DNA of 64,000 nucleotides from Inia geoffrensis. Taxonomy: Eukaryota; Chordata; Mammalia; Artiodactyla; Iniidae. Below the pieces are notes generated by a model that saw nothing but the letters and a program-made list of their open reading frames with translations, was not told where the DNA came from and did no database searches. How positions within the stretch are numbered: the stretch's first letter is position 1; every line of letters starts with the position of its first letter. The position numbers and the translations under genes are program-made. Where the stretch lies: assembly GCA_036417435.1 (NCBI GenBank), contig CM070899.1:71988501-72052500 (forward strand). Direction: 5' to 3'. Shown piece after piece: positions 23,206 through 33,252 of this stretch.

Positions 23206-23909
23206 TAATATTATTGCTTACATTACTAGAATCTCTAAAATGTTTGTACATCTCTTGTGTCCCATACACACATTACCCTTTTGCACTTCCACCCCTATTT
23301 ATTTTGACTGCAGCTCAAGGACAGGAATCATGTTTTTCATTATATTCCACAGCTCCCAGGATCTCACAGTTTAATTACAGAGCAGTAAAAATAGCCAACG
23401 AAGGAAAGAATGTGGTAGGGCAAAGGCATACCTCAGAAATCTAAAGACAAACCACGGGGAAATTGTTAGTTCTGCATAAACAATGACAGTTCTTTGTGGC
23501 CCCAACGCGTATCATTGTGCCTGGTACCTGGTGGTTATGACAGAGATGGGGACTACATGAATGAATCAGGGACACTATCAAGTGTCACATATGGATTCTT
23601 TCACTTACAGACTTGAGGCATAGACAAAACAAACAAACAAATAAACAAACAAAACTAAGGACTCCCTATATAACACAGAGCATGCTTATTATCCAAGGCT
23701 AGATTATAGCCAACAACAGGAAAGTCATTGGGTTCTGGCATACATATGCTCTCCAATATGTAGAGAAAGAATATATTTGCACAGGCACAATATATTCTTG
23801 GAAGGAATCAAAGGGAGCCCAAAAAGGGCCATATGTAGGGCCACCTACATACATAACAGCACATCTGAACATATTGTTTTTAAAGGCACAAGCAAACTAA
23901 TTTCCTTCC

Positions 23910-24350
23910 TTCATTTCTGTCCTCAAGGAGTTCACAGCTGAAGGAACAATTGGAACATTAAAGCACAGCAATGCAGCTCACAGAAAAAGGGAACCTCATT
24001 CAGATACGGCAGAGGTCAAGGATGGCTTCTTAGGGAGAACAAGCATGAGCTAAGCCTTGACAGTAGAGAAGACAACTAGCCAAGTAAAATCAGAAGGAAA
24101 GACAGTCTAAGCAGAAAGAACAGCCTGTTTACTTCAGCTGGTTCAACATGAATAGAGAAGCTGTGGGTTAAAGAATGCTGGAATAAGCTGGAAAGCAAGG
24201 CAGGAGCAGATAATGGAAGACCTGTTGTGCCACACTTAAAATTTTAGCTTTAGTTCCAGAAGTAACAGAGCTAGATGAGGCATTTTAAACAGGCCATAAC
24301 CTAACAAGATACGTATAAAAAAATCTGTGTTAGCTATTTGAGAGTTTAGG
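23910..24350 (-). mobile_element. L2 fragment, reverse
   Basis: 'ggtcaaggatggcttcttagggagaacaagcatgagctaagccttg' and 'gcaggagcagataatggaagacctgttgtgccacacttaaaattttagctttagttcc' follow the antisense L2 order. An (AAAC)n-like patch lies upstream at 23625-23654. Confidence 0.5.
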
Positions 24351-26439
24351 ACATAATATATAAAATAAGATGATAGGAGCTTTTAAATTTTTATCTTCAC
24401 CGTGCGTGAATATGAGCCTCATTAGTCTTTAAATAATACACCTAAAAAAATGCAACTCTGTGTCTGTGAATGTGGAAAAATACGCTCCAGCAGTGGTCAT
24501 TCCATTCTCAGCATAGGTGTTATTCCAAAAATTATGATATAAATGGAGACTAATTACACAAATGAATGAGGGACACTCATTATAGTAGCCTCCAATCTTT
24601 TGAGAGGACAGGATGACTGGAAGGGAGCAACTGGTGAACAGATGAATAGCCATTTTCAATTCTTTTCTGGAAAATGATATGAATTCGTTTAAATGCTTTG
24701 TTCAAAAAGATACATGTTCATGTGGTGATCCTCTCTAAAGGTATACGTAAAAGAGAGCATCCAAGAGAGTTGCTTTCAAAAAGGTGATAATTAGATAATC
24801 AAGATGTTATAGAATATTTAGAAGACATGATAAAATAGTTAATACATATTCTTTAGTGGAAAAATCTGCATGATATTTTAAACAAATTAAGTATGATAAT
24901 GAAAAACGAATCTAGACGGACTATTAACAGTGTTTTAGATGATAGGATTATAGGTATTTTTTGTTGTTTTTGCTTACTTATATTTTTTATAGTATTCTAC
25001 AATAGACATATAATTCCTGGATAAATAAAACATTAAACATTTATTCAAATTAAGTAATTTGCAACAAAGAGCCAGCCAATGAAATCAAGAGTTATAAAAA
25101 AAGAAGGTATGTTTCTAACAACATAAAAGTAAAAGTACAGTGTCTGTATGATTCAATAAATTTTGTAAATTTTAAAATGTTTCTCTTTTTAAAAATGTAT
25201 CAGTGTTGTATATTCACAGATAATTTATGCTTAGGTCAATATTGGGTTTTTTAAATTATTTTTACTGCTTACTGTTTTACTGTTTTGGAGTAAATGCTCT
25301 CATAATCCCTGTTATAGAAACTTGCAATGATCCCCAACTCACAATGTTGAATAACTTTAAAAACAAATGTAATAACTGCAAAGAAAAACCAAGAAGATAG
25401 CTGAAGAAATGTGAATTAAAGAATGTACAATAAGAAAATCTAGAAGTATTTTTAATTTAAATTTTAAAAAGCTCATTTTATGGATAATATGGATTAATTT
25501 GAATTCTTTAAATGTACAGAAGTAAAGCCACAAAATGTTGTCTCATTCTAAACTACATCTTTTGATATGAGAACTATGTGAGCATGAGCTAAGTGTATTT
25601 TGCATATATTCAGGTAATGTTTCTGAGCATATTATACCTACATATGCTATGCAAAATGTTGCAGAAGATTAAATTATCCTAGCCACATTTGGGAAGCGGC
25701 AGTATGTCTGTCATTGCATGTAAACATATGCAGATTTATGCAAAAGATTCTTAAATATGTGTACCTAAAGTCCCAAACTCCCCACAGACATGCAAAGCCA
25801 GAAGGTTTTGTTTATTTTCAATTTATTGGAAAACCTATAAATGGGACTAAAGAAATAGATATGCTTATGCTCTATGTTAAATTTGGGACATCTGTGTGTG
25901 TGTTTTTTTCCCTTTATTTCTTTGTTACTTGGCCAAGATTTTAAATTCATCTGCAGTAATGTGTACTGTAGACTTAACGCAAGCAAAATTTCCATTTGCT
26001 TCCAAAAGTCCTCCCAAAGTTAAGAAAAGAGAGTTCATGCACCATTTTACATAGTGAATTTGATTCCTTCAGCACTTACGTCCCTTTCTGTTGGTACTTT
26101 TTGTTAGCCTTTCAGGGCGAGCACTAACTCTTTCAGGTTATTGCAACAGAACATGAAATATTGTTAAAGTGGTTTGCCAGGGTGAAGTCACTTTCCAGAT
26201 TGGGCGATTTATCACAGTATAATGAATTAACCTTTGTTTTGGTAGATAAGGTAGAAATCACAAGAATAGATGCTTTTAAGGAATAATGCAGTATCAGTAA
26301 TGAGAAATAAACAATAATACAAATATTTCCTAAAGGCGTGATACTAAAATTTAAACAGTAGATAGTTTCTGAAAAACTGCTGTACATTGATTCCTCTTGT
26401 ATATCAAGTAGTAGATTTTACCAAGGGAGTTCTTAAAAG
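24351..26439. other. Unique AT-rich DNA; conserved-element-like near the end
   Basis: No gene or nameable repeat. 25980-26330 is compositionally more complex than its surroundings, with words such as 'gggcgatttatcacagtataatgaattaacctttg', and could be a conserved non-coding element. Frames are under 90 codons. Confidence 0.35.
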
Positions 26440-26745
26440 AACTCTGTAATATTTTAATGGGCATTCCCTGGTGGTCTATTGGTTAGGAATCAGTGCTTTC
26501 ACTGCTGTGGCTGGGGTTCAGTCCCTGGTCGGGGAACTGAGAACACACAAGCTTCATGGCATGGCCAAAATTTAAAAAAAAACAAAAAGAAAAGGGAGTT
26601 CCCTAGCTTACCAGTGGCTAGGACTTGGCACTTTCACTGCCATGGCCCTGGCTTCACTCCCTGGTTGGGGAACTAAGATCCTGTAAGCCGTGCAGCATGG
26701 CCAAAAGAAAACAAAAAAAGAAACAAAAAACTATGTAACATTTAA
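26440..26745 (+). mobile_element. Two tandem CHR-1-like SINEs within one TSD
   Basis: Copy 1 starts at 26459 (gggcattccctggtggtc) and ends in an A/C-rich tail by 26593. Copy 2 starts at 26594 (gggagttccctagcttacc) and ends in an A-rich tail by 26730. Both are of the older CHR-1 type with 'ctgtggctggggttcagtccctggtcgggg'-like B-box regions. The only clear duplication lies outside the pair: aactctgtaatatttta (26440) against aactatgtaacatttaa (26729). Either a dimer inserted as a unit or copy 2 landed in the tail of copy 1. Confidence 0.8.
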
Positions 26746-26749
26746 AATA

Positions 26750-27230
26750 TTGACCCCAAATTCTTGACTCCATTCCCATCAGGAGGTAGAGTTTATGTTT
26801 CTTCTTTTTGAATCTGTCTGCTGCTAGACCAATTACTTCAAAACATGAAGTAATGCTATCAAATTCTGAACTTGGGCTTCAGTAAGGTAACAGCATTTAC
26901 TTCCTGTCTCGTGGAATGCTTACCTTTGGGACCCAGCCACCATGCCAAGAGTAAAGCCACGGAGCCCATAGAGAGAATCAGGTGAAGATGAACTGAGGTC
27001 CTCGATCCTTAGGCCCAGCTGAGCTCCCAGCGAAAAGAAGCGCCACTTTGCCAACCATGAGTGAGCTCTATTCAAAGTGGATTGCCTAATCATATGGAAC
27101 ACAGAGGAGCATTCCCCCACTAAGCCCTGCCCAAATTGCAGAATCAAAAGCTAAAAACATGATCACAGATATAAGTCACAGGTTTTGAGATTCTTTGTCA
27201 TGCAGCCATAGTTAACCAGAACAGGACACT
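26750..27230 (+). mobile_element. Probable MLT1/MaLR-like LTR remnant
   Basis: 'gactccattcccatcaggagg', 'cttacctttgggacccagccaccatgcc', 'tgccaaccatgagtgagctc' and 'aagccctgcccaaattgcagaatc' recall an ancient mammalian LTR retrotransposon repeat. Family and strand come from memory only. It is non-coding and no internal region is seen. Confidence 0.4.
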
Positions 27231-27250
27231 TTTGTACAGTGACCTTCCCT

Positions 27251-27252
<2 letters not shown>

Positions 27253-27290
<38 letters not shown>
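27253..27290. repeat. (GT)19 microsatellite
   Basis: Uninterrupted GT dinucleotides, followed by atgtgcacac. Length likely varies among individuals. Confidence 0.98.
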
Positions 27291-27296
<6 letters not shown>

Positions 27297-29430
27297 ACAC
27301 CTACAATGTTTGTATGTTTTTAATACATTCATATTTGCTCACATTGTGACCTTGGGGAATAATGTATACTTCTAGAGAGTTGGTTCCAACTTAAGGAATC
27401 TGAGACTTAATTGTTGTCATGGTCTAGTGATGGTTCTGAACTACACAGAAGCATATAAACAGGTTCTGGTATAAAAAATACAAGGGCCAAGGAAAGAAGA
27501 AAGTGTGTTCAAGAACCTACGTTTTAGAGTTACTGTAATGTTTATCTGAGTTGAAGGCACTTCTCTCGATTAATCAAACCATATTTACTTTAGCAAGTTG
27601 TTCCTATTTCCCTCCTTTCCAATTATATAATAAAATAAGAAACTGTGGTTCTGTTCACAATATTTAACCAACTTCTGTTTGATTATATAGGTTCAGTCAA
27701 TGTATTTATTACTGGTCCACTTTGGAGGAGTAGTACCTCAAGATTGTTTTTCATTCTGTGTCGAACTCTTAAGGACACATAATCAAATTCAAATTTGAGT
27801 TCTTCTCCTCTAAAGTACCTCGCAACCAGTCTCAATAGGATGTTGCTCTGGCAAGTGATTCAAGTTTGCAACCACCTGACACGATTTTGGGTGGATACTT
27901 GTGCAGAGTGGTTCAGGGCTACCTTCAAAAATATTTTCACAGGAGCCTATCACTGATGTCCGAAATTTCCCTTTAGGAAAGAAGGGGCAAATTAGACAGT
28001 GTGTCATTAAATCCTTAATGCAAATTTTTTATCAGCTCCCATTATATGTAACAACTAGCTCAAAGTTTGTTTGGAGAGCAAGGAAGGAAGCTATTGTCCT
28101 CAGACAATCAGGTGTTGAGCTGGGGATGGGACAAAGTTATTGAAGTCAAATTTCACAATTTTGTCTGTCTGACCTTGTTACTGTAAAGCTGAGTCAAAGA
28201 AAGCATATACGTGTGTTCAATGGGATTTTTATCTTCCCAGTGCTACAGTCTTTGTTGGTAGCATCTTACACTCAGGGAAGCACATTTAGGTTTTCATCCC
28301 ACTGAGGGACACATAGCACAATACTACTTCAGTATCCTCCTAGCCTCCAAGAGTGAATGAGTCTCTCAGTGCCGACTTACTACCAGAGAGTAACTTAGGT
28401 AAGGGAAATCATCAGGTTATGACTCTTAAGGTTTCTTAAAACTTTCATTATCATTTAAAAGTGAAGTTTGCATGGCTGTATGATCAAATTCATAAGACGA
28501 AGACTGTTTCTGTTCCCACAGTAGCTTTATCAGCCATTGGCCAGTGCTGTCTTGAAAATGCACGCCGTTGGTGGCCATTATCCTGCCCCAATTTGAGTTG
28601 GTGTCAGGTTAATTCTGCAATCCCTTGTGATCAATGTTCTACAGTTTTTATAGGCATCCCTCCGCTGCATAAATATTTCCTGACCTACCTCCCTGTTCTT
28701 CCCTGGAGATCTATAACCATTTTCTAAAATGGCTTTAAAAAAGAAATATTTCTTTCACTTCTATTAAGATGTCTCTGCAGCAGTAGACAGGACATAGGAG
28801 CTGTTTCTGTCATCATTATCTCCTTCAATCTGTTTTGCATATATATGTGTCCCTGCACCAAAGAGTCTGTCCTATACATTAACAGCCTCTTGATAATCCA
28901 GAGTGAAACAGACTTATATTTGCCAAAGTAAGGAGGTATAAAAACAGTGCTTTCTAATTAGATGACTATGTACCAAGTACTTGCCTTTCATTGTGTCCTT
29001 TCATTGGGACTTTGTTCTCGACTTTTCAGTGTATGTACATATATACATATGTTTTCATTTATTTATACCTTGAAATAATAATAATCTCCTAGTACTCACT
29101 TTCCTTATAAATGCTTTATTTTACTAGTTGATGCTATTCCTGGGTAAAAAAACTTGTCAATTCAAGGCTTCTGAGGGAACTTTCAAAAAGATGACCAAAA
29201 ATGAGCAGATCAGTTGAAATTATGAGTCTACCATTATAAGTAAACTCATTTGACAGAATTTGAAAAGTTTTAGATTATTTAAAACATTGAGAACAAGAAC
29301 AAAAATTCAGGCTGCACAGTTATATTCAATTGCATGTATGTTGCAGTAGCTGCTGAAAAAGTGAAAACCAGTTTTAGTTGAGAAAAGGAAAGCAGTGTTG
29401 AAAGGAGAGGGGAATTGCATCTTTAGCCTT
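27291..29430. other. Repeat-poor unique DNA with regulatory-like blocks
   Basis: Two blocks stand out as complex and repeat-free: 27,780-28,200, which contains an exact octamer ATGCAAAT at 28,018-28,025, and 28,440-28,760, with several TAAT and TGATCAA words. The 88-codon frame at 28461-28727 has no recognisable domain. I see no transcription unit. Confidence 0.4.
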
Positions 29431-29439
29431 AATAATACT

Positions 29440-29610
29440 AGTCCTATCCTAGTCCTTTATACACATTCTTTCACTTGCTACTCACAACAATATTATGAGA
29501 TATTTACTGAATTTTCCATTTTACAGGTGGAAGAAACTGAAACTTGGCAAGGTTAAGAAAATTGTCCAAGTTCAAAGAGCTGGTAAATTTCAGATCCTCA
29601 ATTTTAACCC
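29440..29610 (-). mobile_element. MIR SINE, reverse
   Basis: 'cctttatacacattctttcac', 'cattttacaggtggaagaaactgaaacttggcaaggttaagaaaattgtccaag' and 'agagctggtaaatttcag' form an antisense MIR core. Confidence 0.75.
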
Positions 29611-29774
29611 TGATCTCACATTAAAATCTGTGGTTTTTCAATAATTCCATAAAACTAACCTGAAATAATAAAGAATGAATAAATATTGCAGAATTTTAAG
29701 TTAGGAATTTCAAGTTTTAAAAGAATGGGGAAAGAATTCTAAGGTTTAGTAGAATGGCAAATAATTGAGTTAAG

Positions 29775-29946
29775 ATCTTAGAACTGGGGGCTTCCGCACA
29801 CAGGTTCGTGCCCCAGTCCGGGAAGATCTCACATGCTGCGGAACGGCTAGGCCCATGAGCCATGGCTGCTGAGCCTGCGCCCGGAGCCTGTGCTCCGCAA
29901 CGGGAGAGGCCACAACGGTGAGAGGCCCGCGTATCTAGAACTGGGG
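29775..29946 (+). mobile_element. Tailless, internally deleted CHR-type SINE
   Basis: Head gggcttcc is joined directly to gcacacaggttcgtgcccc, so about 45 bases including the A box are missing while the B box is kept. The body then runs to the 3' end 'agaggcccgcgta' with no A-tail at all. Flanks atcttagaactgggg (29775) and atctagaactgggg (29933-29946) are a target-site duplication with a one-base length difference. The element is probably dead for transcription, lacking the A box. Confidence 0.9.
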
Positions 29947-31373
29947 AAAAAGTGACTTCTACTGAAAGTTATCAGCTGGGAGGAGGAACAAACAAGGAAA
30001 CAAACAACTAGTATCAACAGCTAAAAGGTCAGGTTGTAGACCATCCAGTGATAATGCTAAGCTTGTTGTAGAGTAAACCATAATCTTCGACTGGCTTCTT
30101 TCAAATGTTTTCAAATCCAGGAATTCCAGCATGTTTCTCTCATAGAGTATCACATCCTTTTTAAAAAATACTATAATTGAAAGGGAAAAATAGTTTTTTC
30201 TTGGAATTGGAAACATAAAGTTCACCAAACAGATTACTGTAGGTTTCAAAAAGAAGAATTTTTAATATGTATAATTATTTGGGTCTTGAATCTTTCATAG
30301 TTTAGACTTGGAATAGATGAATAAAGGTAATTTAAATATCAATTAAATTCCTAGGCTGATAATTTATTTTCTTAGTTTTTTTTGAGGTATGGGATAAAAG
30401 GTAAATAAAGAGATCATGTTAAAAACAAACCAAAACAAAGTAAAACACTCTCTACTTAGAAAGAGAAGAGTATCATGCCAAGTAAATATTCACCAGGTTT
30501 TTAAAGGAGCATTATAATTGATATTGGTCCCCAGTTTGAAGTAGACTTTGAAAAAGCCTGAACAGTTTTTAAGAATTTTGGAAACTAGATGGACCAAAAA
30601 GGTTAGAAGAAATAATTTTATTAAGTCATTTTCCTTAAGAATGTGTTGATAATTGCTGTTAAGAAGAAAAGAGCGATCTAAAGACACATGCTTTACAGTT
30701 GTTTCCTTATTCTGATGGAGAATAATAAAACAAAGGATAAGCTTGCAGAGGAGCAAAAACACTTCCCTGATATGAATACAAACTTCCAGACCATTAGTGT
30801 ATAAAATACTGTGGTTCCTTTAGAAACCTAGCAGTCTTTGGTCTACTGCATAATAAACATGAATAAGCATTAAACATTTAAACAATTCCCCCAAAAGATA
30901 TATGGTTAATAAAATGAATAAGAATAATGTAATGCTCTGTCAGAATAAATGCTTTTACCAGACATGTTTGCCAGTGGCCCTCTAAAAAGATGGAACTTAT
31001 CACTTCCTAAATAAATAGCTCTGCTTGAAACAACTTTAACCTCAAAAGGTCCCCAGAGGTGATGATTCTTCTTTTTCAAAATTTCTAAGTAATCACTTAT
31101 TTGCTACTTTAATTGTGATTAATGAGTTATACCTATCCCTTGATTGATTTTCTACTTATAAATTCCTTATAATTTTTCATGCCTGTCAGAAGTTTGTCTT
31201 TTGAACTTTATCTCTCTCCTTCATATAATTTCTCAGTCCTACATATCACTCTGAACTCTGTCTGTAATAAAATTCCCCAGACTGGAAGATCCATGAACCC
31301 AGGCTACCCCTACATTAAAGTGACATCAGCATTCCTATAGATTTAATGCTGAAATTTTATTACATCAAAAATA
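29947..31373. other. Unannotated AT-rich DNA
   Basis: No repeat or gene that I can name. The longest frame (29959-30249, minus, 96 codons) has no domain. Confidence 0.4.
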
Positions 31374-31595
31374 ATTCTTGGGGCTTCCCTGGAGGTGCAG
31401 TGGTTGAGAGTCCACCTGCCAATGCAGAGGACATGGGTTCGTGCCCCGGTTCAGGAAGATCCCACATGTCATGGAGCAGCTGGGCCCGTGAGCCATGGCC
31501 ACTGAGCCTGAGCGTCCGGAGCCTGTGTTCAACGGGAGAGGCCACAAGAGTGAGAGGCCTGCGTACCGCAAAAAAAAAAAAAAAAAAGATTCTTG
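31374..31595 (+). mobile_element. CHR-type SINE, host site of the large L1
   Basis: Starts at 31381 (gggcttccctggaggtgcagtgg), with A box, B box (ggttcgtgcccc) and a 17-base A-tail to 31587. Short duplication attcttg at 31374-31380 and 31589-31595. A few bases are missing near 31527 (gtgttcaacggg instead of gtgctccgcaacggg). The L1 target duplication starts right after its A-tail. Confidence 0.93.
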
Positions 31596-31603
31596 ATCCT
31601 CTT

Positions 31604-31839
31604 GACCTCCAAAGAAGAAAGTGGGGCTGGAGACTGAGTTCCATCATGAATTGACAACGATTTTATTAGTCATGCCTATTTAATGAAGTCTCCCTAAAAA
31701 TCCAAAACGATGGGGTTTGGAAAGCTTCCAGGTTCCACTCTAAGAGAGCAGTTCCACAGACTAATGAAAACTGTGCTCAGCTTTTCACCTTTTCATTCAG
31801 TGCTTTTTGTGGAATCCACACTCACCCAGCATCCGGGGG
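31604..31839. other. Non-L1 segment at the L1 5' end (part LTR-like)
   Basis: 31604-31734 ('gacctccaaagaag', 'ggggctggagactgagttc', 'catgcctatttaatgaagtctcc', 'ggggtttggaaagcttccagg') closely recalls a common mammalian repeat that I believe is an endogenous-retrovirus-type LTR piece. 31735-31839 is unassigned. The stretch lies inside the L1 target duplication, so it seems to have arrived with the L1 or to have been pre-existing sequence missed by a wrong duplication call. Confidence 0.4.
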
Positions 31840-32314
31840 GCTGACAGAGTCTTGGTGCTCCAGCCAGGTATCTAGCCTGAGCCTCTGAGGTGGGAAAGCC
31901 AAGTTCAGTCCACCAGAGACCTCCTAGCCACACGTAATATCAAATAGCGAAAGAGATCTCCATCTCAACGCTAAGACCCAGCTCCACTCAAGGACCAGCA
32001 AGCTACAGTGATGGACAACCTATGCCAAACAATTAGCAAGATAGGAACACAACCCCACCCATTAGCAGAGAGACTGCCTAAAATCATAATAAGGTCACAG
32101 ATAACCCAAAACACACCACAGGATGCAGTCCTGCCCACCAGAAAGACAAGATCCAGCCTCATCCACCAGAAAACAGGCACCAGTCCCCTCCACCAGGAAA
32201 CCTACGCAACCCACTAAACCAATCTTACCCACTGGGGGCAGACACCAAAAACAATGGGAACTACAAACCTGCAGCCTGCAGAAAGGAGACCCCAAACACA
32301 GTAAGTTAAGCAAA

Positions 32315-33244
32315 ATGAGAAGACAGAGAAAGACACATCAGGTGAAGGAGCAAGGTAAAAACCCACCAGACCAAACAAATGAAGAGGAAACAGGCAGTCT
32401 ACCTGAAAAAGAATTCAGAATAATGATAGGAAAGATGATCCAAAATCTTGGAAATAGAATGGAGAAAATATAAGAAACATTGAACAGGGACGTAGAAGAA
32501 CTAAAGAGCATACAAACAATGATGAACAACACAATAAATGAAATTAAAAATTCTCTAAAAGGGATCAATAGCAGAATAACTGAGGCAGAAGAACAGATAA
32601 GTGACCTGGAAGATAAAATAGTGGAAATAACTACCAAAAAGCAGAATAAAGAAAAAAGAATGAAAAGAATTGAGGACCGTCTCAGAGACCTCCAGGACAA
32701 CATTAAATGCAGCAACATTTGAATTACAGGGGTCCCAAAAGAAGAAGAGAAAAAGAAAGGGACTGAGAAAATATTTGAAAAAAGTATAGTCAAAAACTTC
32801 CCTAACATGGGAAACAGTCACCCAAGTCCAGAAAGCACAAGAGAGTCCCACACAGAATATATCCAAGGAGAAACATGCCAGAACACATACTAATCAAAAA
32901 TTAAATTCAAACAAGAAATATTGAAAGCAGCAAGGGAAAAGCAACAAATAACATACAAGGGAATCCCCATAACGTTAACAGCTGATCTTTCAGCAGAAAC
33001 TCTGAAAGCCAGAAGGGAGTGGCAGGACATAATTAAAGTGATGAAAGAGAAGAAACTACAACCAAGATTACTCTACTCAGCAAGGATCTCATTCAGATTC
33101 AACACAGAAATTAAAATCTTTACAGACAGGCAAAAGTTGAGACTTCAGCACCATCAAACCAGCTTTACAACAAATCCTAAAGGAACTTCTCTAGACAGGA
33201 AACATAAGAGAAGGAAAAGACATACAATAACAAACCCAAACTAA
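32315..33244 (+). pseudogene. L1 ORF1 (RNA-binding chaperone), disrupted
   Basis: ORF1 encodes the RNA-binding trimeric protein that coats L1 RNA. The start ATG (32315) opens with Met-Arg-Arg-Gln. The coiled-coil region follows (32480-32640, heptad-like 'AEEQISDLEDKIVEI'), then the RRM-type middle (around 32730) and the C-terminal domain (32921-33244, with 'ARREWQDIIKV' and a basic end). In-frame stops lie at 32471-32473 (a CAA-type Gln codon now TAA) and 32720-32722 (CGA to TGA, a CpG-type change), plus another near 32890 and small deletions around 32780-32830. It is about 310 codons long, as expected for the family, but yields only fragments. Confidence 0.85.
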
Positions 33245-33252
33245 TTAAGAAA

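Noticed and set aside
23625..23654. AAAC-rich array considered as a CRISPR-like or satellite repeat
   Set aside because: A simple short tandem repeat of (AAAC)n with no spacers.
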